64,000 nucleotides of DNA from BTUB01 sp963836585 (GCA_963836585.1 CAWIJV010000003.1:434001-498000), one strand, 5' to 3'. Positions 40,367-49,468 are shown, counted from the stretch's first letter. Translations and numbers: made by a program. The notes: generated by a model from the sequence alone, not told the origin.

Positions 40367-41941
40367 ATGATCGCTTCCCGCAACAGTTTATTTTCCTGGT
40401 TTTCTTTTTGGATAATTCTTGCCATTCTCTTTTGTTATCTGCTCTGGCCACTGCGCAAAACGTTGCGCTACGGCATCGATCTGGTGGGTGGCAGTTACAT
40501 CACTTTAGAAGTGCAAACCGATAAAGCAATTGAGACTGAGCTGCTTTCTAAATTACAAGCAATTTCCAATCGCTTAAAAGAGACGGGCAAAGAAATGCCG
40601 ACCGCTAAATCGGTTGAGCAGGGAAAAATTATGCTCACCTTTGCTTCTGCTGCCGCTGCGCAAAATGCTGCGCAACTGATTCAAGCGCAAGAAAAAGAGT
40701 TAGTGATTGCAACTTCAAATCAAATAGTCACGCTCAGCTTGCCCGATCGTGTTGCTTCACGCATTAAAGAAGATGCGGTGAGCCGTAACGTTGAAGTGCT
40801 GCGCACCCGCTTGAACAAATTAAGTGTGGAAGAAATTACCATCGCTGCTCAAGGTGAAAAAAATATCATTGTTGAGTTGCCGGATGTTTCAGATCCACAG
40901 CAAGCCAAAGAGATGATCGGTAAAGCGGCACTGCTAGAATTTAAATTAGTGCAAAAAGTCGGCAGAACTCCTGAAGATATTCTCTATGAGTTGGATGGCA
41001 TTTTGCCCGGTGACATGGAGATTCTCCCGAGCCAAGATCAGACCGATGGCAAACCAAATCAATATTTCCTGGTATCCAAATTTTCTGAAGTTAGTGGCAA
41101 AGATCTGCGCGATGCACGCGCCCGTTTGGGCGATCGTGCCTCCGTGGTGGTTGAATTTAGTGCCTCCGTGGTGGTTGAATTTAGATTCACCTCCGAAGGC
41201 GGCGATAAATTTTATGATCTGACCAGCAAAAATATTAATCGTCCGCTGGCAGTAGTGCTGGATGGGGTGGTGATCACGGCGCCGAATATCAATTCTGCTA
41301 TTCGCCATGAAGGTGTGATCCAAGGCAAATTTACTCCCGATGAGGCAAAGCAGTTGGCGCTCTTGCTTAAATCGGGTGCGTTTGTGGCTCCGGTCACCTT
41401 TGAAGAAGAACGGCAAATTGGCCCGGCTCTGGGTGCTGAATCGATCCGGCAGGGGCTGATCTCATGCTTGGTGGGCTTGGGCCTGATTTTTTTGTTTAGT
41501 CTCTTTTTCTATAGCCTGTGTGGGCTTCTGGCCTTTATCACGTTGCTTTATAACTTACTCTTGATCTTGGTGGCAATGTCATGGCTGAGCGCTACGCTCA
41601 CGCTGCCGGGGATTGCCGGCTTGGTACTCACCATCGGTATGGCAATCGACTCCTCAATTCTCATCTATGAACAAATTAAAGAAGGATTGGCGCACGGCTT
41701 GAGCATTCGCAAAGCGGTAGAAAATGGCTTCTCTGATGCGCTTGTGGTGATTCTGGATGCCAATATTACCACCTTTATTGTAGGCGCCGTGCTTTACTAT
41801 TTTGGCACCGGCCCGATCCGCGGATTTGCGGTCACCATGATGCTGGGTATTATTTCTACCCTGATCACCGGTCTGTTTTTCCTCAAATCGATGTTTAGCT
41901 TCATTTTGAACCGTTTTAATGTTCAAAAACTAAGAATTTAG
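40367..41941 (+). CDS. secD: Protein translocase subunit SecD
   Basis: A 524-residue SecD: one N-terminal span, the GIDLVGGSYITLEV motif, a large periplasmic domain, and five C-terminal spans (ALGAESIRQGLISCLVG, IGMAIDSSILIYEQIKEG). It helps release exported proteins on the periplasmic side of SecYEG. Bases 41137-41184 are an exact 24-base tandem duplication adding eight residues (VVVEFSAS) in a periplasmic strand. secF does not follow. The ATG at 40367 is preferred to a TTG at 40358, which abuts AAGGAG. Confidence 0.93.
   Translation: MIASRNSLFSWFSFWIILAILFCYLLWPLRKTLRYGIDLVGGSYITLEVQTDKAIETELLSKLQAISNRLKETGKEMPTAKSVEQGKIMLTFASAAAAQNAAQLIQAQEKELVIATSNQIVTLSLPDRVASRIKEDAVSRNVEVLRTRLNKLSVEEITIAAQGEKNIIVELPDVSDPQQAKEMIGKAALLEFKLVQKVGRTPEDILYELDGILPGDMEILPSQDQTDGKPNQYFLVSKFSEVSGKDLRDARARLGDRASVVVEFSASVVVEFRFTSEGGDKFYDLTSKNINRPLAVVLDGVVITAPNINSAIRHEGVIQGKFTPDEAKQLALLLKSGAFVAPVTFEEERQIGPALGAESIRQGLISCLVGLGLIFLFSLFFYSLCGLLAFITLLYNLLLILVAMSWLSATLTLPGIAGLVLTIGMAIDSSILIYEQIKEGLAHGLSIRKAVENGFSDALVVILDANITTFIVGAVLYYFGTGPIRGFAVTMMLGIISTLITGLFFLKSMFSFILNRFNVQKLRI
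41137..41184 (+). repeat. Exact 24-base tandem duplication in secD
   Basis: 41137-41160 and 41161-41184 are identical (beginning TGCCTCCGTGGTGG and ending AATTTAG). The unit is in frame, so SecD gains eight residues rather than being broken. Confidence 0.95.
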
Positions 41942-41966
41942 TGCTATATTTGAAATAATAAATTTT

Positions 41967-42040
41967 GGCTACGTAGCTCAGCTGGTTAGAGCGGCGGAAT
42001 CATAATCCGTAGGTCCGGGGTTCGAGTCCCTGCGTAGCCA
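41967..42040 (+). tRNA. tRNA with CAT anticodon, probably elongator Met
   Basis: 74 bases. Acceptor arms are GGCTACG and CGTAGCC, the D-arm is GCTCAGCTGGTTAGAGC, and the anticodon arm is GCGGA-ATCATAA-TCCGT (CAT). The GGCTACGTAGCTCAG start matches typical elongator tRNA-Met. No CCA is encoded, unlike the CAT tRNA at 27914. Identity between Met and Ile2 is judged by resemblance only. Confidence 0.9.
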
Positions 42041-42056
42041 ATAAAAGCGAAGCCTC

Positions 42057-43793
42057 ATGAAGTTTTCTTCTGTTTCCGATTCATTTTTTCATATCGAACA
42101 AGTCAGCTCCCGCTTGGAGATGACCCGCATGCTGGCCGATTTGCTGAGCACAGCAAACAGCAATGAGGCAGATATTATCTGCAATCTGGCCCTCGGGCAG
42201 TTGCATCCTCCCTATATCGGCACCCAATTCAATTTAGCAGAAAAAAATGTCGCCAAGGCGCTCGCGCATCTTTTGGATCTTACTGAGCAGGCGGTGGGCG
42301 AGCGAGCAAAAAAGCGGGGCGATCTAGGATTAGTGATTGATGAAGATGCCTGGAGGCCAAAAGATGATTTAACGGTGCTGCAAGTATATAAAGCGCTGTG
42401 TAGCATCGAAGAAATTTCGGGTACCGGCTCGCAAGAAGAAAAAATCCAAGAGCTGGTGGCCCTTCTGCAAAAATTAGATCCGCTCTCTGCTCGGTATGTG
42501 GTGCGCATTATTATTGGCAAGCTGCGCATGGGATTTTCTGATATGACAATCGTCGATGCGCTTTCCTGGATGATCACCGGCGATAAATCGCTGCGCGATA
42601 GCATCGAAAATGCGTATAATATCTGTGCCGATATTGGCATGATCGCTCGAGAGCTCAAAGAAAACGGCATTGCAAAAATTAAACAAGCGCATCCCCAAGT
42701 AGGCATTCCCATTATTCCCGCAGCTGCAGAACGATTGCCGACACCCAAAGCGATTATAGAAAAAATCGGCCCGTGCATTGCGCAGCCAAAGCTGGACGGA
42801 TTTCGGTTACAAATTCATGTCGATACAACGAGTGCGCAACCCAAGATTCATTTCTTTTCTCGTAATTTGCAAGATATGTCTGCTATGTTTCCTGATTTAA
42901 AAGAAGCATTCCAAACGTTGCCAGTAAAATCACTCATTTGTGAAGGTGAGGCGATCGTGTATGATCCAAACACCGGCACCTTCTCTAAATTTCAAGAAAC
43001 GGTAAAACGCAAACGCAAGCACGGCATCGAAGAAGCGATCAAAGAATTTCCGTTGCAAGTGTTTATTTTTGATATTATGTATCTGAATGGCAAAGATCTT
43101 ATGGGCCTTGGCCATGAGGAGCGTCGCGCGCAGGTGCTCAAAGTTTTTGACGATCGCAATCCGCTGATTAAAGTGATCGAAGAAAAAAAAGTGGAGACGG
43201 CTGCGCAGCTGGAAAATTACTTCAATCAAAATATCGCCGCGGGCCTGGAAGGCCTCGTAGTCAAGCGGCCGGATGCCATCTATCAGCCGGGCAAGCGCAA
43301 TTTTAACTGGATCAAATTAAAACGGACCGAAGAAGGCCAGCTGGAAGATACCATGGACTGCGTAATCCTGGGCTATTACGCCGGTGAAGGCAAGCGGGTG
43401 CATTTTGGGGTCGGTGCATTTTTGGTGGGTGTTTATAATCCCAAAGAGGATCGTTTTGAAACGGTGGCAAAGATTGGCACCGGACTCAAAGATGAAGATT
43501 GGAAAGAGCTCAAGCAAAAATGTGATGCGATCAAAATGGTTCACCAACCTAAAAATGTTGTCTGCGCTAAAGAGCTGTATCCGGATGTCTGGGTGGATCC
43601 TGAAATTGTCTGCGCAATACGTGCGGATGAGATCACCGTATCGCCGCTGCACTCGGCAGCAAAAACAGAATCGGCTCTCGGGTATGCGTTGCGCTTTCCA
43701 CGCTTCATGGGATACCGCACGGATAAAAGCGCCAATGAGGCAACCACGGTGCATGAAGTACAGCGGTTGTATCAAGATCAGTTTGTGAAATAA
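42057..43793 (+). CDS. lig: ATP-dependent DNA ligase, archaeal type
   Basis: A 578-residue ligase with an N-terminal DNA-binding domain (about 1-210), the adenylation motif QPKLDGFR (Lys245), SLICEGEAIVYDP, FDIMYLNG, GLEGLVVKRP and WIKLKR, then an OB domain. This is the ATP-dependent layout of archaeal and eukaryotic ligase I, not bacterial NAD-dependent LigA. The adenylation and OB motifs look complete, so it should be active in nick sealing. It could supplement or replace LigA; LigA is not in this window. Past horizontal transfer is likely. Confidence 0.93.
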   Translation: MKFSSVSDSFFHIEQVSSRLEMTRMLADLLSTANSNEADIICNLALGQLHPPYIGTQFNLAEKNVAKALAHLLDLTEQAVGERAKKRGDLGLVIDEDAWRPKDDLTVLQVYKALCSIEEISGTGSQEEKIQELVALLQKLDPLSARYVVRIIIGKLRMGFSDMTIVDALSWMITGDKSLRDSIENAYNICADIGMIARELKENGIAKIKQAHPQVGIPIIPAAAERLPTPKAIIEKIGPCIAQPKLDGFRLQIHVDTTSAQPKIHFFSRNLQDMSAMFPDLKEAFQTLPVKSLICEGEAIVYDPNTGTFSKFQETVKRKRKHGIEEAIKEFPLQVFIFDIMYLNGKDLMGLGHEERRAQVLKVFDDRNPLIKVIEEKKVETAAQLENYFNQNIAAGLEGLVVKRPDAIYQPGKRNFNWIKLKRTEEGQLEDTMDCVILGYYAGEGKRVHFGVGAFLVGVYNPKEDRFETVAKIGTGLKDEDWKELKQKCDAIKMVHQPKNVVCAKELYPDVWVDPEIVCAIRADEITVSPLHSAAKTESALGYALRFPRFMGYRTDKSANEATTVHEVQRLYQDQFVK

Positions 43794-43810
43794 ATGGTTT
43801 AAATAAAATA

Positions 43811-43840
43811 AAAAGACGCCGAACAAATTCGGCGTCTTTT
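43811..43840. terminator. Bidirectional terminator after the ligase
   Basis: AAAAGACGCCGAA (43811-43823) and TTCGGCGTCTTTT (43828-43840) form a perfect 13-bp stem with a CAAA loop. A- and T-runs on the two sides serve both the ligase and the convergent gene ending at 43858. Confidence 0.92.
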
Positions 43841-43857
43841 TATTTTATATTGTAAGC

Positions 43858-44460
43858 TTACTTCAGTTTTGCTATCGCTTTATCAACATAGAAGCGTGCA
43901 ACTTCATTGCGAGCTTGGGTGTACAGTTCGCCTTCAGTGACACCTTGAGGCAACAGCTCCTCAACATTTGATTCGCCCAACAGCCACAGTATTGCTGCAA
44001 CTATTTCTTCACGAGCGAGTGTTACTGCGCCATGAACCACCATGTCACCAGTAGCTTTTTGGTGAATCAGATCATGGAACACAACGAGTGCTACTTCCAA
44101 GAATTGATCGGTATTTAATACCGTTACTTCGCCGGCAGATGGCAGTTGTACTGAGAAGTTGATGGCATCATGGAGGAAGAGGCGGTTGATTACATATTTG
44201 GTAACAAACTTCTTCCATCGCGCTTTATAATCGAATGAACAGTTTGGTAAATCAGGCAAAATTTCTTTGCCAACCAAGTATCCTAATAAGACACTGCAAT
44301 CTTCTGAATTAGCAACAAGTTTGCTATTCGCGGCGCGGCAATCGCATGCTGAGCCAAGCAGTGCCAGGTCACTTTGGTTTACGCGGTCACAGGTGGCATA
44401 TGTGGCATATGGCAAACTCGATAGTAAGAGTGCAATTGCCATGGTGAAACGTGAATTCAT
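43858..44460 (-). CDS. Exported protein of unknown function
   Basis: A 200-residue protein with a signal peptide (MNSRFTMAIALLLSSLPYATYA) and a mature N-terminal part with five cysteines (CDRVNQ, SACDCRA, SEDC, LPNC), then a helical region. A short tandem (ATATGTGGC twice) encodes the end of the signal peptide. No family is recognised. It is convergent with the ligase and shares its terminator. The several cysteines fit the exported thiol chemistry implied elsewhere in the window. Confidence 0.75.
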   Translation of the reverse strand: MNSRFTMAIALLLSSLPYATYATCDRVNQSDLALLGSACDCRAANSKLVANSEDCSVLLGYLVGKEILPDLPNCSFDYKARWKKFVTKYVINRLFLHDAINFSVQLPSAGEVTVLNTDQFLEVALVVFHDLIHQKATGDMVVHGAVTLAREEIVAAILWLLGESNVEELLPQGVTEGELYTQARNEVARFYVDKAIAKLK

Positions 44461-44660
44461 GAATGTCTCCTTACATGAATATGTGTATTACAATTCTTTG
44501 GCCATTCTAATATCAAATCGGAAGCTTTGTCAAACTTCGGTTGTCACTGAATTTGCAGATGCTTATTACCACGATGTTTTTTGCAAATAGTTCATCAGAA
44601 GAATATACTTTCTATTATTGTCTATCGCACAAAATTTATTTGCACATTCCGGGAACAACT

Positions 44661-45251
44661 ATGAATAGATTATCTTTACTCGCATTAACCATCATTTCCA
44701 GTTCACCTCTATTTGCTATGCAACCAGTGCAGTCACCTCAAGAATTAACAAGGCAATTGCAAATATTAGTGAATAGATGTTCCAGAGGGGAGTTTAATGT
44801 TCAAGAAATGGAGAAGCTCATTCTTGCAGGGGCAGATCCAAATGTTCGTCTTGCTGATGGAGAGTATACCGGATGCACCGCATTGTGGTTTGCGGTAAAA
44901 GAAGCGGGAATTCTTTCTGATTTTTATCAGTTTTTACTCGAGCATAACGCGAATCCCAATATTCCCGATTCTTATGGAAAATTTCCTTTGCAAATCGCTA
45001 CCAGAGATGGTCATTATGCGGTAGTTCAGAAATTAATTGAATATGGCGCTGATGTTAGTCGCGGAATCCTAAAACCATTATTTATTGCTGCTGCTCATAG
45101 GCGTTTCAATATCATAGAACTTTTCCTTGATAATGGGGCCGGCGAAGATATAGTGGTTCCTGATAATGAGGGCAATACTGCTTTGAGTGGAGCAAAGAGA
45201 TATGGAGGGGAAGAGGCTGTCAAATTGCTCAAGGTGCGAAAGATAGCATAA
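44661..45251 (+). CDS. Exported ankyrin-repeat protein
   Basis: A 196-residue protein with a signal peptide (MNRLSLLALTIISSSPLFA) and about four ankyrin repeats: LILAGADPNVRLADGEYTG, FLLEHNANPNIPDSYGKFP, KLIEYGADVSRGILKPLF and LFLDNGAGEDIVVPDNEGN. Ankyrin repeats bind proteins and are abundant among effectors of intracellular bacteria. Export by Sec suggests a periplasmic or secreted role. The ATG at 44661 gives the signal peptide; the open frame extends to 44541 without a ribosome binding site. Confidence 0.85.
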   Translation: MNRLSLLALTIISSSPLFAMQPVQSPQELTRQLQILVNRCSRGEFNVQEMEKLILAGADPNVRLADGEYTGCTALWFAVKEAGILSDFYQFLLEHNANPNIPDSYGKFPLQIATRDGHYAVVQKLIEYGADVSRGILKPLFIAAAHRRFNIIELFLDNGAGEDIVVPDNEGNTALSGAKRYGGEEAVKLLKVRKIA

Positions 45252-45257
45252 ATTTTT

Positions 45258-45470
45258 TCAGAATATTTCGGGTGCTTTTTTTGCAAAAGCTAAACAGGCA
45301 TAAATATCATTTTTTTGTAAATGAGGATAATCTTCTAAAATTTCTGGAATTGTGATGCCTTGAGCCAGAAGATCCAAAATATGCTCGACGGTAATTCTAG
45401 TACCCTTGATGATAGGTTTGCCGACCATGATTTCAGGGTTGATCACAATTCTCTCGGTGAGATCATTCAT
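45258..45470 (-). CDS. DUF433 protein coupled to a SWIM protein
   Basis: A 70-residue DUF433 protein with RIVINPEIMVGKPIIKGTR and LLAQGITIPEILEDYP, closely like the antitoxin at 336-584. No DUF5615 toxin follows. Its ATG overlaps the stop of the SWIM-finger gene (45467-45904), so the two are translationally coupled. It could be an orphan antitoxin that lost its toxin, or part of a different two-gene module in which the SWIM protein is the partner. Confidence 0.82.
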   Translation of the reverse strand: MNDLTERIVINPEIMVGKPIIKGTRITVEHILDLLAQGITIPEILEDYPHLQKNDIYACLAFAKKAPEIF

Positions 45471-45904
45471 ATTATTTCGTCGAGAGTATCGACTATTTCC
45501 GGATGATAACTGGTTAGTTGTAAGATGAGTGATACCAGTTCTTGTTTTGGTTGGCGGATAAGTTTTCTTTCGATTTTGTCATACGCTTCTGTGCGCTCAA
45601 AATATTCTTCGGATGGTTTATATTGATTACCTGATTTCTGGTGTGCTATCAGCGCAAAGCCGGTAGCGGCTAAATGTTTGCATGGACCAAACTCAATGAA
45701 TGCTACACAACTACAGTGGCCGGAAAGTTTGCGTTTCTTTCGCGTTAAAGAAATGCGGTATATGCTGCTTCCTGCTGCGCGTGCAGTGACTTTCTCATCT
45801 TCTATTTTTAGCAGTTCGATAAGCCCTTCTTTAAAGTATGTCTTGCCACGTGATAGATAGGGTTCGCCAATAAAATAGGTGAGTTCTTTTTCGGAGATTT
45901 CCAC
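45467..45904 (-). CDS. SWIM zinc-finger protein
   Basis: A 145-residue protein with the SWIM zinc finger CSCVAFIEFGPCKHLAA (C-x-C-x8-C-x-H pattern) in the middle, an N-terminal beta region (YLSRGKTYFKEGLIE) and a helical C-terminal part. SWIM fingers bind DNA or proteins; in bacteria they often precede SNF2-type helicases, absent here. It overlaps a DUF433 gene by 4 bases. Function unknown. Confidence 0.82.
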   Translation of the reverse strand: MEISEKELTYFIGEPYLSRGKTYFKEGLIELLKIEDEKVTARAAGSSIYRISLTRKKRKLSGHCSCVAFIEFGPCKHLAATGFALIAHQKSGNQYKPSEEYFERTEAYDKIERKLIRQPKQELVSLILQLTSYHPEIVDTLDEII

Positions 45905-45913
45905 AGTGTTGCC

Positions 45914-46537
45914 TTACTTATTACACAAATTATAAAAATATTCGGCTTCTTGTGCCGGATCGTCAGCATCCAAGATGCTTTTGCCGATCACGATGCCATC
46001 CGGTTTGATGTTGAGAATATTAAAGATCGATGTGCGATTGATTTTGGCGGAGACAAAGACCGGCAGCGGCGTGTTGCCGCGTACCATTTCCCATTTATCC
46101 AGTAAAATTAAGGCATCTTTTTCATCATAGGCTTGATGAAACAAGAGCGCATCCACGCCCAGATTTTTAGCATCGAGGGCCGATTGGCCCAGTGAACCGG
46201 TATCCACCAGATCGAGCATCACTTTCATATTGCATTGGTGCGCCATCGTGGCAGCAGAGTGAATCACCTCTTTACCCGTGCCTGCCATCACCGTGATCCA
46301 ATCAGCGCCGGCCGCGCCGATAATTGCGGTGGCCTCTTTGCCCCGATCGATTATTTTTACATCGGCGAGAATAGTATGCTTGGGAAATTCGTGGCGAAAT
46401 CGTTCAATTGCTTTTACGCCATGTTTGTAAATCAGCAAGGTGCCTACTTCTAAGATATCACTGTGCTCTGCCACTTTCTGTGCCAGCTCTATGGCTGTAT
46501 CAAGATCAGTAATATCAAAAGCAATCTGAAGTTTCAT
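45914..46537 (-). CDS. 3-hexulose-6-phosphate synthase-like enzyme
   Basis: A 207-residue TIM-barrel of the OMP decarboxylase suprafamily: LQIAFDITDLDTA, ILEVGTLLIYKHG, ILADVKIIDRGKEAT, AGADWITVMAGTG and KPDGIVIGKSILDADDP. It resembles HPS, which condenses formaldehyde with ribulose 5-phosphate, or runs in reverse to make pentoses. The isomerase partner (HxlB) is not adjacent. Related decarboxylases of ascorbate metabolism share the fold, so the substrate is not certain. Confidence 0.8.
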   Translation of the reverse strand: MKLQIAFDITDLDTAIELAQKVAEHSDILEVGTLLIYKHGVKAIERFRHEFPKHTILADVKIIDRGKEATAIIGAAGADWITVMAGTGKEVIHSAATMAHQCNMKVMLDLVDTGSLGQSALDAKNLGVDALLFHQAYDEKDALILLDKWEMVRGNTPLPVFVSAKINRTSIFNILNIKPDGIVIGKSILDADDPAQEAEYFYNLCNK

Positions 46538-46597
46538 CTTCTTGGTTCCTTTTAAGATTCAGTTACTATGCCGCTTAGAAAGTTATAGCTTCTTTTC

Positions 46598-47308
46598 CTA
46601 ATATGTCAAATGACTACTGAGGCGATCTTTGCCATTTTTATACTGAGGAATTATGCCACCAAAATAAAGCGAGAGATTGAGAATATAGAGTGCTTCGCCG
46701 GCTAAGTCAAACCCTTGTTTGATATATACTGAGGGCAAGATCAAGTGCGGTGATTCTTTCATGAGGCTAACTCCCAGGGGCACGTAGACATACTGCGGAT
46801 CGGCAAATATTGCCATCGATTCAAGCGGAATGATGTTGTGATTAGGGATCGGTTCTTGAGTGGCTTGCCAATAATAAACCTTAAATTCCGCATCATACAG
46901 TTCTTCAAATTTGTAAACGGCCACCGGTTCACCTTCTTCAAGTTCCCAGTGGTGAATAGTATTGCCGGCCATAACAATTGGTGTCATCTTAGTGGTAACA
47001 ATCAGATAAATAAACGGTTTGGTATGCTTGCGGGGAAAAGAAAGTTCTCCCATGGCGCTAGAAACTTCTAAGAATCCGCCGTAGGTGGCAAAAATTCCGC
47101 CCAGGGATGATTCAAAAAGTTTTTTGGTGCAGTAGTGGTTGAATGTGCCCGGCTTGTGGAGGCTGCCCGAAATTTTTGCGCATTCCTGGGTGGCAGAGGC
47201 GAGTGGATAGGGTTTGAGAAATTCTACAATCAACTGCTCACCGTTACTGCTGGGCATCCATAAAAAAAGTGCTAAAATAAAGAATAATGATGTAAAAAAA
47301 ATCTTCAT
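46598..47308 (-). CDS. Exported protein of unknown function
   Basis: A 236-residue protein with a signal peptide (MKIFFTSLFFILALFLWMPSS). The mature part has mixed beta-rich segments (FIYLIVTTKMTPIVMAG, VAVYKFEELYDAEFKVYYW) and no recognised motif. It is divergent from rsmG with 57 bases between. Nothing more can be said from the sequence. Confidence 0.72.
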   Translation of the reverse strand: MKIFFTSLFFILALFLWMPSSNGEQLIVEFLKPYPLASATQECAKISGSLHKPGTFNHYCTKKLFESSLGGIFATYGGFLEVSSAMGELSFPRKHTKPFIYLIVTTKMTPIVMAGNTIHHWELEEGEPVAVYKFEELYDAEFKVYYWQATQEPIPNHNIIPLESMAIFADPQYVYVPLGVSLMKESPHLILPSVYIKQGFDLAGEALYILNLSLYFGGIIPQYKNGKDRLSSHLTY

Positions 47309-47365
47309 ACGATCTCTCCACGTTATGCTTATACTAACCTTAGCAAAATAATAGGAACTAAATCT

Positions 47366-48001
47366 ATGGTTTCTGAATTACTCTCGCTTGCCCAATGGCA
47401 AGCCTTTGTTGCCGACTGTAGGCTGTCCGAAGTTCAGCAACAACAGTTTGTGCGCTATTTTGCGTTGCTTACTGAATACAATGAGCTCTTTGATCTGACT
47501 GCCATCACCGATCCGGCAGATATCATCGCCTACCATTTTCAAGATTCTTTGGCCCTTGCGGAATTTACTGATCTGAATGCCATCAACATGATTGCCGACG
47601 TGGGCAGCGGCGCCGGTTTTCCGGGAATACCGCTCAAAATTATGTTTCCTCATCTGGATCTTATGCTGATTGAAGTAACCAAAAAAAGAGTTGAGTTTTT
47701 AGAAAAAGTACTGGCAGAACTTGATCTTGATAGTGCGATGGTGATGGATATTGATTGGCGTACCTTTTTGCGCAAGACCAATGAGCCCATTGATCTGTTT
47801 GTGGCGCGCGCATCGCTGCACACGGATGAACTGATGCGTATGTTTAAACCCAGTTGCCCCTATCAGGATAAGCAGTTGGTATACTGGGCATCAAAAGAGT
47901 GGCAGATAGATGCGGCTGAAAAACCATTCTTTCAAAAAGAAGCAACCTATACGATACAGAATAGAGTGAGAAGGCTTATTTTTTTTGCGACAAAAAAATA
48001 A
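47366..48001 (+). CDS. rsmG: 16S rRNA m7G527 methyltransferase RsmG
   Basis: A 211-residue methyltransferase with the RsmG signature: FALLTEYNELFDLTAITDP, the SAM-binding ADVGSGAGFPGIPLKI, and VARASLHTDELM. It methylates G527 of 16S rRNA. It is preceded by divergent and followed by MATE transport genes, not by the usual mnmG/parA neighbours. Confidence 0.92.
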   Translation: MVSELLSLAQWQAFVADCRLSEVQQQQFVRYFALLTEYNELFDLTAITDPADIIAYHFQDSLALAEFTDLNAINMIADVGSGAGFPGIPLKIMFPHLDLMLIEVTKKRVEFLEKVLAELDLDSAMVMDIDWRTFLRKTNEPIDLFVARASLHTDELMRMFKPSCPYQDKQLVYWASKEWQIDAAEKPFFQKEATYTIQNRVRRLIFFATKK

Positions 48002-48048
48002 TGCGTACCCCTTGGGACGCAAAACCTTGAAATATAAAGAGGATAATT

Positions 48049-49449
48049 ATGAAACAAGGGATGATGGCAAGTTATTTTGCCGGAATTGTGGATAAGCAGC
48101 ATGGTGAAAGCTATTGGCGCATACTTGCCTACTTTATACCCGAATATATCACCTCATTTGTGATATTCGCGCTGCCTTTCTGGATCGATTCCTATTTTAT
48201 CAGTCTACTTAAATCGACACCGGCCTATGCCACGCTGGGAACCACCAATAATGCACTGCACCTTTTATTTAAAATTGCCGAGGCCTGCTCGATTGGCGCC
48301 GTGATTTTAGTGGGCAATCATAATGGCCTTCATGAATATACCAAGGCGGGCCGCATCTTTAGAGATGTTTTTTGGTTCACGCTCATGGTCGGTTTTTTTT
48401 TGGCAGTGGTATTATACTGCACCTCCTTTTTTATTTTGCACTGGCTCAATGCATCGCCGGAAATTATTGCGTTAGGAATTCCCTTTTGGCGCTTGCGCGC
48501 CATCGGCGTATTTTTCACCTTTGCCTATCTGGCTTTCATCGGCTTTTTGCGCGGGATCAAAAATACGCGCACTCCCATGTATATTTTTGTAATCGGGGCA
48601 CTGATATTTACCTTTTTTGATTACTGTTTGATCTTTGGGCTCTATGGATTTCCTCGCATGGGATTTAATGGCTCTGCCTATGCCTCAGTGTTGCAAGCGA
48701 TCACCATGGCGATTGCGGCCGCGTTTTTTGTGCTCTATGATCCGCGCTATCGGGCCTATGGCATTCAACTATTTTCAGGATATGAAGGGGGAAGCTATTA
48801 TAAAGAACTGTTTATGGTTATTTGGCCCATTGCTATTGATAAAGCAACCCTGGCATTTGCTTATGTCTGGCTCAGCAAAATGCTTAATACCATGGGCACC
48901 TGTTCAACGGCAAGTTTTTGTGCGGTAAAAGATTTGGAACGGTTTGCGTTTTTGCCGGCAATTGCGCTGGCCCAGGTGATCACTTTTTTAGTGAGTAATG
49001 ATTATGGCATTCATAACTGGGCAGGCATCAAAAGTAATTTGAAGAAGGTGGTTTTTCTGGCTTCCATCATGGTCTGTTCTATTTTGGCCCTTTTTAGCAT
49101 TTTTTCAGCCAGCTTGCTTACCATCTTTGACAAAAATGGTGATTTTACCTCTATGACCGTTCGGATATTTCCCTTTTTGAGTATACTGGTCTTCTTTGAT
49201 CTGATACAATTGGTACTTTCAGGGGCTCTGCGAGGGGCCGGAGATGTGAAAGTGGTCATGTGGACCCGGTTGGCGGTGTGCATTGGTTACTTTTTCCCCG
49301 TCTCCTATTTCTTGACACAATTGACTATCGTGGATCCGGCCATAAAATTTTTGCTCGTGTATGGTTCTTTTTATGTGGGCAATGGTTTGATGAGCATTGT
49401 GTATATTAATCGGCTCCGCGGCGCCAAATGGAAGGCGCATGAATTATAA
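48049..49449 (+). CDS. MATE-family efflux transporter
   Basis: A 466-residue protein with about twelve hydrophobic spans and MATE-like features in the two halves (IVDKQHGESYWRI, GTTNNALHLLFKIAEACSIG, RLRAIGVFFTFAYLAFIGFLRG split across a span, SGALRGAGDVKVVMW). MATE proteins expel drugs or metabolites with sodium or proton flow. Substrate unknown. The gene is followed after 19 bases by the damaged gatC. Confidence 0.9.
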   Translation: MKQGMMASYFAGIVDKQHGESYWRILAYFIPEYITSFVIFALPFWIDSYFISLLKSTPAYATLGTTNNALHLLFKIAEACSIGAVILVGNHNGLHEYTKAGRIFRDVFWFTLMVGFFLAVVLYCTSFFILHWLNASPEIIALGIPFWRLRAIGVFFTFAYLAFIGFLRGIKNTRTPMYIFVIGALIFTFFDYCLIFGLYGFPRMGFNGSAYASVLQAITMAIAAAFFVLYDPRYRAYGIQLFSGYEGGSYYKELFMVIWPIAIDKATLAFAYVWLSKMLNTMGTCSTASFCAVKDLERFAFLPAIALAQVITFLVSNDYGIHNWAGIKSNLKKVVFLASIMVCSILALFSIFSASLLTIFDKNGDFTSMTVRIFPFLSILVFFDLIQLVLSGALRGAGDVKVVMWTRLAVCIGYFFPVSYFLTQLTIVDPAIKFLLVYGSFYVGNGLMSIVYINRLRGAKWKAHEL

Positions 49450-49468
49450 TTGTTCATAGGAAAAAAAT

